From an uncultured Lachnospiraceae bacterium (GTDB taxonomy: Bacteria; Bacillota; Clostridia; Lachnospirales; Lachnospiraceae), in NCBI GenBank assembly GCA_910578555.1, contig CAJTPS010000006.1:62001-126000 (forward strand): a DNA stretch of 64,000 nucleotides, given 5' to 3'. Of this stretch, positions 9,385-17,856 are shown piece by piece (position 1 is the first letter of the stretch; each line of letters starts with the position of its first letter). Made by a program: the position numbers and the translations under genes. The notes under the pieces were generated by a model. The model had not been told where the DNA came from, did no database searches, and saw only the letters and a program-made list of their open reading frames with translations.

Positions 9385-10900
9385 GTTAACAAGAGAAGAA
9401 ATGTTTGGTATTGTAATATCGCTGTTGATTTTATTGCTCTTGAATTTATTCTGGTTTGAACCCTTAAAACAAAAGATGTTTCTTATGGGGGATGATATCA
9501 GATTTTATAATTATGTAAAATCGAGCGATAATTTGTTTGGCTTGGTTTTTATGAATAATTTAATGGGGAGTTATAGACCGGTTGCTTTTTTTGCAATGGC
9601 AATGCTAACAAAAATATGCGGTGTTAACGGTGTAACATATTTATGCGCAAACTTAATATTTAATTATATCATTATTGTGAGCTTGTTTTATGTCATATAT
9701 AATCTTTGCAGGAAGAATTTATTTTTATCATTTGCAGGTTCCGTTATTTATCTGACATCTATATATTCATATTACGGAATGACACAATTATTTGGATTTA
9801 TGGAACAAATGTGTGTTTTTTTTGCAATATGGTTTTTCTATTCTATATTTCGTTTTAGCGAGACTCAGAAAAAGAAATATTATGTTTACAGTATTGTTAT
9901 ATTCTTTTTAATCCTTTTTACACATGAACGCTTTCTGGCTCTATTTGGAGTTTATATAATTCTTAACGTATTTGTTTTATATGACCAGGATAAATTGATT
10001 AGATTAAAGAATTTGTTAATCAGCGCGATTCCGGTTATAGTATTTGTAGTAATAAAGGTTATTGCTTTTCGTGTGCCTGTATTTAACGGAACAGGACAGA
10101 TTCCGATTAAGCTCAGCATGAGCACGATCTTAGACTTTACCTTCCAAAGTATCTTATCGATGTTTGGTTTTCATGACGGTCCGGAGTACTTGTTTGGTTA
10201 TTCTTTTAGGCAATATACGGGAAGCGGTAAGATATTGGTTTGCATATTATGCGGAACTGCTGTTGTGCTGTTTGGCGTTTATGTATACCAGGAAATTATC
10301 AAAAATACGGAAACGAGAGCTGCTGAGATTAAAAAAATGCTTCTTTTTATCTTCACGGAAGGAGCTGTTATTATCTGCTATGCGGTTTCTGCCAGAATAG
10401 AGATGAGGGAGATTTATGTACCATATACTGTGCTTATAATATATGCGTTATATTGTATAGGAAAGGTTAGAATGCCATCTTCACTTTTGCTGGTTATTAT
10501 ATCGACAGGACTTTTCGTAATCAGTATAAATAATTATACATTTCAGAAGAATGTTGACGGACTCTTTTTCATGAGGGCGATGAAATTAGGAAAGAGCAGT
10601 TATAATACAATCATGAACCAAGGTGATATGTCAGATACAAAATTGTATATTGAAAATTTTAATGAACTGGTATGGGCAATGATGGTATCGGAACCGGGAG
10701 ACATTTTTTATATGCATGATATGCAGGTCGAGTATGAACTGTTTGACGATCTGGGAAGGACAGAGGAAAAGATAAAGCAGGATTTGAAAAACGGAAATAA
10801 GGTCAAAGTGCTGTATTCAAAAAATAATCTGGAAGTAGAAATATTGGATTATTGGGATGTGAACCAGAATATAAACTTACAGGAACAAATGATTAGATGA
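9344..10900 (+). CDS. Polytopic membrane protein, probable GT-C glycosyltransferase
   Basis: Start 9344 is chosen because AGGAGA lies four bases upstream; an earlier ATG at 9311 lies deeper inside the previous gene and lacks such a site. Even so the gene overlaps hddC-gmhB by 41 bases. About 518 residues contain roughly ten hydrophobic segments. The first outer loop has MGDDIRFYNYV followed by SYRPV, the acidic loop typical of GT-C enzymes that use polyprenyl-phosphate sugars. The C-terminal 90 residues are soluble. No specific family can be named. It is clearly richer in AT than the heptose genes. Confidence 0.6.
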   Translation: MNGVIKKLEEQYNKLTREEMFGIVISLLILLLLNLFWFEPLKQKMFLMGDDIRFYNYVKSSDNLFGLVFMNNLMGSYRPVAFFAMAMLTKICGVNGVTYLCANLIFNYIIIVSLFYVIYNLCRKNLFLSFAGSVIYLTSIYSYYGMTQLFGFMEQMCVFFAIWFFYSIFRFSETQKKKYYVYSIVIFFLILFTHERFLALFGVYIILNVFVLYDQDKLIRLKNLLISAIPVIVFVVIKVIAFRVPVFNGTGQIPIKLSMSTILDFTFQSILSMFGFHDGPEYLFGYSFRQYTGSGKILVCILCGTAVVLFGVYVYQEIIKNTETRAAEIKKMLLFIFTEGAVIICYAVSARIEMREIYVPYTVLIIYALYCIGKVRMPSSLLLVIISTGLFVISINNYTFQKNVDGLFFMRAMKLGKSSYNTIMNQGDMSDTKLYIENFNELVWAMMVSEPGDIFYMHDMQVEYELFDDLGRTEEKIKQDLKNGNKVKVLYSKNNLEVEILDYWDVNQNINLQEQMIR

Positions 10901-10952
10901 CTGTAATAAAGATTTACGAGTATTATTAACAGTAGAGGGCCAGGAGCGTTAC

Positions 10953-12851
10953 ATGAACAAAATATTAAGATTAAAGAGTAATATTTCAAAGATACCGGTG
11001 AGAATATCTAAATATCCCAGGACAGTATCTTTGTCTGTAGGTTTTCTTGTTACAGTTTGCTTTTTATTGATTAATGACAGCGGGAAAAACTTGTATTATG
11101 ACTGTCTGGGCTATAATGCCATGGCAGAGGAATTCATTAAGGAGGGAATCGGAAATTTCAAATTAACTTTTGAGTATGAGATGGAAACAGGGGCTCGCGA
11201 TTTTTTCTGGATGCGGGGCTATGCATGGCCGTTTATTATGGCAATTTTGAAAACATTAGGACTTCAGACACATGTCGGGTGGTGCATATGGTGGGCGATA
11301 TTTATTGTTTTTGGATTGGTTTATTTATTTCCGGAGCTGATAGGAAGAACTTTTAAAAAAGATATTGGCATTTGGGGACGCCTGTCTGTATTATTTCTGA
11401 CTATCTTGATCTGGCCCGGATTAATCATTTATCCACTGTCAGACTTGCCGGCACTAGTACTTGTTTTCGGTGCATTATTATTGCTATATAAGGCTTTGGA
11501 AATGAACAGTAAATTAAGATACATTAACATCGCTGTATGCGGGCTGTTGTTTGGTGCGTCTTATTACATTAGAACCGGCAATGCGGTCAGTATTTGTGTG
11601 GCCATAATCATACTTATTTTGGGGGAAGTAAGAGCGGACAGAAAATGGGTAAATAAGATTTCCTTTATAATGCTGTTTTTTGCCGGAGTATTTGTGGCAG
11701 CAGTTCCGCAAATTATTATTAATACAGAATGTATAGGAGAATTCACATACAAAGTTCCGATTATATTTACCACGCAGGTTGTTGGCTCACAATTGAGAAA
11801 AGGAGTAAGCTTCATTCGGTATGAAACCAGTATAATAAACGGTTATCCTAATCCTGCGGTGGTTTCTGTAGACAGCATGGCAGATATGATTTTTAAACAG
11901 GAGGGGTTTAGAAGAGATGGTATAACCGTTCAGGAGTTATTGCTGTCAATTGTGAAGTATCCTCTGGAATTTCTGGGGATTTATGCTGCTAAGTTTGCTA
12001 ATATTATTGATGCACGATACGGAGAGACGTATATTGTTGACTGGTTAAAAAATAGAAATTTTATAATTTTATGTAACTTTTCTTTATGGTTTCTGGGTGT
12101 ATCGGGTATTGTCTATCAATGGAGAGAATATCGTAAAGAAGAAAGTAAAGAGTGGAAAAATGAGTTATTATTCTTTACAGAGCATGTGGAATCACTATTA
12201 TGTATATTGGCAGTTATAGGACCTGCATTACTTCATTTAGCAGGAACTCATGTGGAAGCAAGATATTTTTATCCGGGATATATATTACTATGGTCATATC
12301 TTTTTATGGTTTGTCCGTGGAAGCAATTTGGAGGATACATTAAGAAGCATGTTTTCAGCACGGTAGTTATATTTGTAAGTTTACTGGGGTGTGTGTGCAG
12401 TATATGGAATTTTACTTTTGAGAAAATTCCGTTTCATTCGTATTTCGTACAGGATAGACCTGCAGTTATAACGGAATTATCTGATAGTGGAATAATACAG
12501 GGATATGATAGTTCCGGTATAGAAGGAGAGGTTGATGAATTTTCATTTGACAGAAATGAGAAAAAAATGGGGATAGGCGGGTACTGTTCCTGGCCAGATG
12601 TTGACAATAGGAAAATACAGAAAAAGTTAGTTTTAGCAAATGAAAAGGCACAATATGTTTATGAATTAAATGCTGTTTCAAGAAATGACGTTATTGAAAA
12701 ATATGGTGGAAATGAAAACTATGAATATACGGGTTTTGATTTCAGCGCTTATCTTTTTGATCTGGAAGCCGGAGAGTATCATATATACATTGTATTAGAG
12801 AATGATGACATTACAAAAGTGTTTGATACATTTTGTACAGTTCAATGGTAG
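10953..12851 (+). CDS. Polytopic membrane protein, probable GT-C glycosyltransferase
   Basis: This 632-residue protein has an N-terminal transmembrane helix (near residues 27-42), a first outer loop with YYDCLGYNAMAEEF and a cluster of acidic and aromatic residues, then about ten further hydrophobic segments and a soluble C-terminal domain of about 140 residues. The organisation matches GT-C type membrane glycosyltransferases. AGGAG precedes the ATG. Like its upstream neighbour it is AT-rich, and the pair may have been acquired together. It probably adds a sugar outside the membrane from a lipid-linked donor made by the GT2 at 13343-14266; this is an inference from order. Confidence 0.58.
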   Translation: MNKILRLKSNISKIPVRISKYPRTVSLSVGFLVTVCFLLINDSGKNLYYDCLGYNAMAEEFIKEGIGNFKLTFEYEMETGARDFFWMRGYAWPFIMAILKTLGLQTHVGWCIWWAIFIVFGLVYLFPELIGRTFKKDIGIWGRLSVLFLTILIWPGLIIYPLSDLPALVLVFGALLLLYKALEMNSKLRYINIAVCGLLFGASYYIRTGNAVSICVAIIILILGEVRADRKWVNKISFIMLFFAGVFVAAVPQIIINTECIGEFTYKVPIIFTTQVVGSQLRKGVSFIRYETSIINGYPNPAVVSVDSMADMIFKQEGFRRDGITVQELLLSIVKYPLEFLGIYAAKFANIIDARYGETYIVDWLKNRNFIILCNFSLWFLGVSGIVYQWREYRKEESKEWKNELLFFTEHVESLLCILAVIGPALLHLAGTHVEARYFYPGYILLWSYLFMVCPWKQFGGYIKKHVFSTVVIFVSLLGCVCSIWNFTFEKIPFHSYFVQDRPAVITELSDSGIIQGYDSSGIEGEVDEFSFDRNEKKMGIGGYCSWPDVDNRKIQKKLVLANEKAQYVYELNAVSRNDVIEKYGGNENYEYTGFDFSAYLFDLEAGEYHIYIVLENDDITKVFDTFCTVQW

Positions 12852-12922
12852 AATAGTATTGGTAAGGATTTGAAGATAAAATCAGTTTTTGCCTAAATGA
12901 AGTGAAAGGAATGAGTGCAAAT

Positions 12923-13342
12923 ATGAAATATTTAGGATCGCAGATGCTCGAGTTTCCGCAGAGGGGAGATGAGAGGGGCCACTTGGTTATTGTAGAAGGG
13001 CAGCAGGATATCCCCTTTGATATTAAAAGAATTTTTTATATTTACGGCTCAGACGAAACAGTAGTCAGAGGACAGCATGCAAACCGGAAGACGGAGTTTG
13101 TACTGATCAATGTGGCAGGATCGTGTAAGGTGAAGGTACGCGATGGCAAAGGAAATGAGGCTGTATTTCTGTTGAACCGTCCGCACACAGGGATATATCT
13201 GCCTAAAATGGTCTGGAAAGATATGTATGACTTCAGTCGGGATTCTGTACTGCTCTGTCTGGCCAGTGAACATTATGATGCGGCCGAATATATCAGAGAA
13301 TATGATGAATACCTTAAATTTGTCAATGAAGAGGAGCGGTAA
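12923..13342 (+). CDS. fdtA: dTDP-4-keto-6-deoxyhexose 3,4-ketoisomerase (FdtA/QdtA family)
   Basis: A small cupin enzyme of about 139 residues with the family motifs QRGDERGHLVIVEG near the N-terminus, VRGQHANRKTEF carrying the catalytic-type histidine, and RPHTGIYLPKMVWKDM. FdtA/QdtA enzymes move the keto group of dTDP-4-keto-6-deoxyglucose from C4 to C3 so that a 3-amino sugar can be made. The ATG at 12923 gives the family-like N-terminus and lies 12 bases after AAAGGA; a GTG at 12902 and an ATG at 12911 are alternatives. The product stereochemistry (galacto or gluco) cannot be told from sequence. The stop is immediately followed by the next start. Confidence 0.85.
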   Translation: MKYLGSQMLEFPQRGDERGHLVIVEGQQDIPFDIKRIFYIYGSDETVVRGQHANRKTEFVLINVAGSCKVKVRDGKGNEAVFLLNRPHTGIYLPKMVWKDMYDFSRDSVLLCLASEHYDAAEYIREYDEYLKFVNEEER

Positions 13343-14266
13343 ATGAAAATATCAGTGGTCATTCCGGTATATTATAATCAGGATAATTTAAGACCGTTAT
13401 ATGCAGATATGTCTGCAAAACTCTTAAATCATGACGAATATGAATGGGAAATTGTCATGGTGAACGATGGATCCAAAGACGGCAGCTATGCCGTGATGAA
13501 GGAGTTGGCAGAGAAGGACAAAAGGATCAGAATATATAGTCTGTCGAGAAATTTCGGCTCACATGCGGCAATCCTTTGCGGGTTATCCAAATGTACAGGT
13601 GACTGTGCAGTCGTTAAGGCTGCCGATCTGCAGGAGCCTACGGAAATGGTTCTGGAGATGGCGGAAAGCTGGACTAAAGGAAATAATGTTGTATTGGCAG
13701 TGAGAAAAGACCGACAGGAAGGGAAGGGACAGACTCTTTTTGCCAATTTGTACTACTGGCTGGTCAGAAAAGCAGCCCTGCCGGATATGCCCAGCGGCGG
13801 ATTTGACGTGTATTTGCTGGATAGAAAAGTCATTCATGTATTGATGCAGCTTGATGAGAAAAACAGTGCGCTGACCGGGCAGATCTTGTGGAGCGGTTTC
13901 AGAACGGAGAAGATCTATTACACAAGACTGCAGAGGGAAATCGGCAAGAGCAGATGGACGCTGAGGAAAAAGATAAGGCTGGTAACAGATACTTTATTCA
14001 GTTTCTCGACATTACCGATTACGATTGTTTCGGTTATAGGAACATTATCTTGCTTTGGTGCGGTGGCATGGGCTGTTTTGGTATTCATTTTCAAATTATT
14101 GGGATTAATTGATGTGAGCGGCTGGACAACCTTGTTTATTTTTAATCTGCTTAGTTTTGGTATTATTATGTTGACGCTTGGAATTCTTGGCGGATATTTA
14201 TGGAGAGCGTTTGACGCATCAAGAAATCGTCCTCCATATATTATTGAGGAGGAAAATGAACGATGA
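13343..14266 (+). CDS. GT2 polyprenyl-phosphate glycosyltransferase (GtrB/ArnC-like)
   Basis: The 307-residue protein has a GT-A domain with SVVIPVYYNQDN, VMVNDGSKDGS and KAADLQEP, followed by two C-terminal transmembrane helices (about residues 225-250 and 258-285). This is the layout of enzymes that load a sugar from a nucleotide donor onto undecaprenyl phosphate on the inner face of the membrane. The lipid-linked sugar would then be flipped, perhaps with the GtrA-like protein at 16745-17251, and used by GT-C enzymes. It abuts fdtA and overlaps the next gene by four bases (ATGA). Confidence 0.83.
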   Translation: MKISVVIPVYYNQDNLRPLYADMSAKLLNHDEYEWEIVMVNDGSKDGSYAVMKELAEKDKRIRIYSLSRNFGSHAAILCGLSKCTGDCAVVKAADLQEPTEMVLEMAESWTKGNNVVLAVRKDRQEGKGQTLFANLYYWLVRKAALPDMPSGGFDVYLLDRKVIHVLMQLDEKNSALTGQILWSGFRTEKIYYTRLQREIGKSRWTLRKKIRLVTDTLFSFSTLPITIVSVIGTLSCFGAVAWAVLVFIFKLLGLIDVSGWTTLFIFNLLSFGIIMLTLGILGGYLWRAFDASRNRPPYIIEEENER

Positions 14267-14796
14267 CTGTGCGGTTAAGGCAGCTTCAAAGCAAAGACTG
14301 TACAGGAATGCTAGAGTGGATGCATGATATGGAGCTGGTAAGATATTTTCACGGGGATATGTTGACTAAAACAGAGAAGGATGTCCTGGAATTCATAAAT
14401 CAGGCAGACATTGTTCCGTTAAATGAAAGAAGCATACATTATGCAATTGTCGAGGAAGAGGACGAGTATCTGGGAACAATCAGTTTGAAATCAATAAATC
14501 TTGAGGATAGAAATGCTGAATATGCAATCAGCTTGAGAAGGGTGGCACAAGGCAGAAATGTGGCATATGCCGCAACAGAGGAGTTATTGAATATAGCATT
14601 TAATAAATTTGAATTGGAAAGGGTCTATCTAAATGTCCTATCGGAGAATAAGAGAGCAATACGGTTATATGAGAAATGCGGATTTGTGCTGGAAGGTGAA
14701 TTTCGAAAAAGCAAAATGTGTGTGGGGTATAAATACCTGCCTGATTCTATATGCAGTCTCTTTTATCAATATGCAGAAAGGAGGCTTGCAGTTTAG
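14263..14796 (+). CDS. GNAT N-acetyltransferase (RimJ/RimL type)
   Basis: The 177-residue protein has the GNAT fold with LGTISLKSINLEDRNAEY, the acetyl-CoA binding region near 'RRVAQGRNVAYAATEELL' and the closing 'NKRAIRLYEKCGFVLEGEFR'. Sugar-cluster members of this group acetylate amino sugars, so it may act on the 3-amino or another amino sugar made here. It is translationally coupled to the upstream glycosyltransferase (ATGA overlap), and the next start follows its stop directly. A hexapeptide acyltransferase lies next door, so which of the two modifies the FdtB product is open. Confidence 0.78.
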   Translation: MTVRLRQLQSKDCTGMLEWMHDMELVRYFHGDMLTKTEKDVLEFINQADIVPLNERSIHYAIVEEEDEYLGTISLKSINLEDRNAEYAISLRRVAQGRNVAYAATEELLNIAFNKFELERVYLNVLSENKRAIRLYEKCGFVLEGEFRKSKMCVGYKYLPDSICSLFYQYAERRLAV

Positions 14797-15666
14797 ATGA
14801 GTAATAAAATAGCGGAAAGTGCCCGTATAGATCAAAATGTAATAATGGGCAATAATGTGGTTATAGGCAATGATTGTGTGATTAAAGCGGGCTGCATTAT
14901 AGGCGATAATGTAATTATAGGCGAGAAGACATATCTTGATTACGGGGTCGTAGTACGAAGCAATGTTGAAGTGAAAGGGCATGGAAAGATCGGTGCCAGA
15001 TGTATATTAGGTGAATACCTTGTGGATTTTTTTCAGGAGGAGGAATACTGTATTCATCCGCTGGTTATTGGTGCGAATGCATTGATACGCAGCGAGAATA
15101 TTATATATGGAGATAATGTTCTCGGGGACAATCTGCAAACAGGGCATAGGGTTACGATCAGAGAAAACAGCAAAATCGGTAATCACGTACGAATAGGAAC
15201 TTTATCTGATATCCAGGGTTATTGCGAAATACAGGACTATGTGAATCTGCATAGTAATGTGCATGTCGGGCAGAAGAGTATTATTAAGAAATATGCATGG
15301 ATTTTTCCTTATGTTGTTCTGACTAATGATCCGAATCCTCCTTCAGAGTCTCTATTAGGAGTAACAATTGAAGAATTTGCAGTTATATCTACCGGCTCTA
15401 TTATTTTGCCGGGATTAACAATCGGGACGGGAGCGCTGATTGGTGCAGGGGCGATTGTGACAAAGAACGTGGATGCAGGCATGGTTGCGCTGGGAAATCC
15501 GGCTAAAATGACATGCAGCACGGATAAGATAACAGATAATACGACAGGAGAAAAGGTTTATCCGTGGCAGTATACTTTTGACAGAGGTATGCCGTGGCAG
15601 AATATAGGGTATGAAGAATGGAAAAAGGAGCAGTGCACGAATGAAAATAATGCCAAACAGGCTTGA
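14797..15666 (+). CDS. Left-handed beta-helix acyltransferase (FdtC-like)
   Basis: The 289-residue protein is made largely of hexapeptide repeats such as VIMGNNVVIGNDCVIKAG and IIGDNVIIGEKT, the left-handed parallel beta-helix of acetyl-CoA dependent transferases. The last coils (LTIGTGALIGAGAIVTKNV) and VALGNPAK end the helix. In dTDP-3-acetamido-3,6-dideoxyhexose pathways an enzyme of this fold acetylates the 3-amino group, and this gene sits between the isomerase and the aminotransferase of that pathway. At about 290 residues it is longer than the simplest members. The final 35 residues, after the helix, are polar. Confidence 0.78.
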   Translation: MSNKIAESARIDQNVIMGNNVVIGNDCVIKAGCIIGDNVIIGEKTYLDYGVVVRSNVEVKGHGKIGARCILGEYLVDFFQEEEYCIHPLVIGANALIRSENIIYGDNVLGDNLQTGHRVTIRENSKIGNHVRIGTLSDIQGYCEIQDYVNLHSNVHVGQKSIIKKYAWIFPYVVLTNDPNPPSESLLGVTIEEFAVISTGSIILPGLTIGTGALIGAGAIVTKNVDAGMVALGNPAKMTCSTDKITDNTTGEKVYPWQYTFDRGMPWQNIGYEEWKKEQCTNENNAKQA

Positions 15667-16732
15667 CCGGGGATTTTATCAGTATCAGGAAGAATTTGAA
15701 GCGAAAGCGATTGAGGTACTTCGGTCGGGGTGGTACGTTCTGGGAAAAGAAGTTGAGCGTTTTGAGAAGGAATTTGCTTCGTATCTGGGAGTAAAACATT
15801 GTGTGGGAGTCGCGAGCGGACTTGACGCATTGTGGATTGCCTTCCGTATTCTGGGAATAGGAAGCGGGGATGAGGTGATCGTACAGGGCAACACTTATAT
15901 TGCCAGTGTGATGGGAATCACGATCAATGGCGCCACGCCGGTATTTGTGGAACCGGATGAGTATTTTAATATGGATGCGTCGAAGATTGAGGAAAAGATC
16001 ACGGAGAAAACAAAGGCGGTCTTAGTGGTGCACCTATATGGACAGGCATCCAATATGCAGCCAATTGCTGATGTATGTAAAAGATATAATCTGAGGCTGG
16101 TGGAGGACTGCGCGCAGTCACACGGGGCGAAGTTTGACGGTAAGATGACGGGTACTTTCGGGGATATCGGTTGTTTTTCCTTTTATCCGTCCAAAAATCT
16201 TGGTGCGTTTGGCGATGCGGGCGCTATTGTGACTAATGATGACCGGATCGCAGAGGATACGCGAGTGTTCCGCAATTATGGAAGCGAGAAGCGCTACTAC
16301 AATAAAGTAGTGGGTACAAATTCGAGACTGGATGAAATGCAGGCGGGATTTCTGCGAATAAGGCTGAAGTATCTGGATGAACTTGCGCAGGAAAAGAAGG
16401 GGATATGTGAGAGATATTTGCAAGAAATGCAGAATGATAAGCTTACGCTTCCGAGGACACGTGAAGGAGCTACGCATATCTGGCATCAGTTTGTCATTCG
16501 TACAGAGGAACGGGACGAGTTGATCAGATATCTGGAGGAAAAGGGAATCGGGACGATCATACACTATCCTGTACCTCCGCATTTGTCAGAGGCATATCAG
16601 TATCTGAATCTGCGGGAGGGGAGCCTGCCGGTTACGGAGAAATACGCGAATACAGTTCTCTCGCTGCCTCTTTACAATGGCATGACGGAGGAGGAGCAGG
16701 AGTATGTCATTGATGCAGTCAATCATTTTTAG
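15641..16732 (+). CDS. DegT/DnrJ/EryC1 aminotransferase (FdtB-like)
   Basis: A PLP aminotransferase of 363 residues for dTDP-3-keto-6-deoxyhexose. It has GVASGLDALWIAFRIL, EDCAQSHGA and the Schiff-base lysine in FYPSKNLGAFGDAG. The ATG at 15641 has AAGGAG ten bases upstream and gives the usual family N-terminus; an ATG at 15611 would add ten residues. It overlaps the acyltransferase gene by 26 bases. Together with the isomerase and acyltransferases it would make a 3-acylamino-3,6-dideoxyhexose. RmlA and RmlB, which supply the substrate, are not in the window. Confidence 0.87.
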   Translation: MKIMPNRLDRGFYQYQEEFEAKAIEVLRSGWYVLGKEVERFEKEFASYLGVKHCVGVASGLDALWIAFRILGIGSGDEVIVQGNTYIASVMGITINGATPVFVEPDEYFNMDASKIEEKITEKTKAVLVVHLYGQASNMQPIADVCKRYNLRLVEDCAQSHGAKFDGKMTGTFGDIGCFSFYPSKNLGAFGDAGAIVTNDDRIAEDTRVFRNYGSEKRYYNKVVGTNSRLDEMQAGFLRIRLKYLDELAQEKKGICERYLQEMQNDKLTLPRTREGATHIWHQFVIRTEERDELIRYLEEKGIGTIIHYPVPPHLSEAYQYLNLREGSLPVTEKYANTVLSLPLYNGMTEEEQEYVIDAVNHF

Positions 16733-16744
16733 GGTCAAACGGGC

Positions 16745-17251
16745 ATGAAGAATACGGGGATAATTATATGGTCTGCTTTTGAAAGCATATTAAAATTTGT
16801 AGTATTTAGAGTATTACATATAAAGATGCAGGAGGACACATGGGACAAGTTTATACAATTTGTTAAATTTGCAATGGTCGGTTTTAGTAATGTTATCGTT
16901 TCCTACGGCGTTTACCTGATCTTCTTCGCTCTGTTTCAGATTGCGGGTATTCTGCCGAATGCCGACTATCTGATTGCACAACTGATCGGATATGTGCTGA
17001 GTATTTTCTGGTCGTTTTATTGGAATCGGAAGTACGTGTTTGCGAACACACAAGACAACGCACCTTGGTATCAGGCTCTGATTAAGTCGTTTATTGCATA
17101 TTCATTTACAGGCGTGTTCCTGAATAGTGTTCTGTCATTCGTGTGGGTAGAGATGGTGGGAATCCCTAAAGTGATTGCGCCGGTGATCAATCTGGTGATT
17201 AATGTGCCGGTTAATTTTGTGATGAATAAGTTTTGGGCGTTTGGGAAGTAA
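16745..17251 (+). CDS. GtrA-family membrane protein
   Basis: The 168-residue protein has four hydrophobic segments and the GtrA hallmarks FVKFAMVGFSNVIVSYGVY, FWSFYWNRKYVF and NVPVNFVMNKFWAFG. GtrA proteins are proposed flippases for polyprenyl-phosphate sugars and usually sit beside a GtrB-type GT2, here at 13343-14266. The first 35 residues before the GtrA domain are an extension. It is the last gene of the glycan locus; about 600 bases without a clear gene follow. Confidence 0.8.
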   Translation: MKNTGIIIWSAFESILKFVVFRVLHIKMQEDTWDKFIQFVKFAMVGFSNVIVSYGVYLIFFALFQIAGILPNADYLIAQLIGYVLSIFWSFYWNRKYVFANTQDNAPWYQALIKSFIAYSFTGVFLNSVLSFVWVEMVGIPKVIAPVINLVINVPVNFVMNKFWAFGK

Positions 17252-17608
17252 GAAAAGCCTGTTAGGGCATATGGTTTATATTTTGGAGAAAATCAAACAG
17301 CTTTTCGAAACTGAGAGCGTTGGGATTTGTGATTAACATGTTGGCGGTCAAGGAATTTAAGAATTTGCTACCAAAGATGAATTGCCTTAAACGATGGTGA
17401 GTATGGTGGAGAAGAGTGGAAAGTTGAAAGTGTTTGTGAAGGAGAGATTAGAGAGAACCGGATATCTGTAATTATGTATGTATTTCTGATTATTTAATTA
17501 CAAGGAAATTTGATAATCAAAATATAATTGTCTTTGCGAATAGAGGTATTTATTTCCTGTTTAATAAGGGTATTATATTGCGGTTAGGATAAAAAGGTAA
17601 AACATAAT
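17252..17608. other. Gene-poor stretch after the glycan locus
   Basis: About 350 AT-rich bases show no frame with good coding character and no strong terminator after the GtrA-like gene. A short frame near 17338-17400 (MLAVKEFKNLLPKM) has no ribosome binding site and may be a fragment of a decayed gene. The rest of the gap, up to 17856, holds the promoters and structured leader listed separately. Confidence 0.5.
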
Positions 17609-17637
17609 TTGACATTTCCCCGCCCAAAGTGTATACT
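17609..17637 (+). promoter_or_regulatory. Strong sigma-A promoter for the coiled-coil gene leader
   Basis: TTGACA at 17609-17614 and TATACT at 17632-17637 are separated by 17 bases, a near-consensus promoter. The start of transcription would lie near 17644, giving a leader of about 210 bases before the ATG at 17857. That leader contains the three-way junction at 17661-17715. Confidence 0.72.
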
Positions 17638-17660
17638 CATTTCATACAAATCAAATCTAT

Positions 17661-17715
17661 GTGAAAATCTGTCCATATCAATATGGGATCATTGGCATGT
17701 CGCCGATATTTTCAC
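17661..17715 (+). ncRNA. Compact three-way-junction structure in a 5' leader
   Basis: GTGAAAAT (17661-17668) pairs with ATTTTCAC (17708-17715). Within it CCATA (17673-17677) pairs with TATGG (17682-17686), and ATTGGC (17691-17696) pairs with GCCGAT (17702-17707). The third helix stacks directly on the closing helix. It begins about 17 bases after the predicted transcription start. I do not recognise it as a known riboswitch. Regulation of the downstream gene is inferred from position only. Confidence 0.45.
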
Positions 17716-17774
17716 GAGGTAGAGAAGTTACATGGTATTACAACGCGACAATCACTACGAAACGGTAATTGCAT

Positions 17775-17800
17775 TTAATAAACGAAATAACGTTTGCTAA
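17775..17800. promoter_or_regulatory. Inverted repeat, possible operator
   Basis: TTAATAAACG (17775-17784) and CGTTTGCTAA (17791-17800) form a ten-base inverted repeat with two mismatches around a six-base centre, directly before a TATAAT at 17801-17806. The spacing suits a dimeric DNA-binding protein. No cognate regulator can be named. Confidence 0.35.
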
Positions 17801-17825
17801 TATAATTATAAAACAGATATTTTTG

Positions 17826-17854
17826 TTGACTGAAAAAAGAAAGGGAGGTATACT
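17826..17854 (+). promoter_or_regulatory. Promoter-like sequence overlapping the ribosome binding site of the coiled-coil gene
   Basis: TTGACT (17826-17831), 17 bases, and TATACT (17849-17854) match sigma-A consensus well, but the -10 box lies between the GGGAGG ribosome binding site and the ATG at 17857. A transcript from here would start after that ATG and could only use the in-frame ATG at 17878, which has AGGAG ten bases before it. It may be chance or give a shorter protein. Confidence 0.35.
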
Positions 17855-17856
17855 GA

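Noticed and set aside
17661..17715. Purine or other known riboswitch
   Set aside because: The three-way junction lacks the conserved loop and junction bases of purine riboswitches and has no free joining segment between the third and closing helices.
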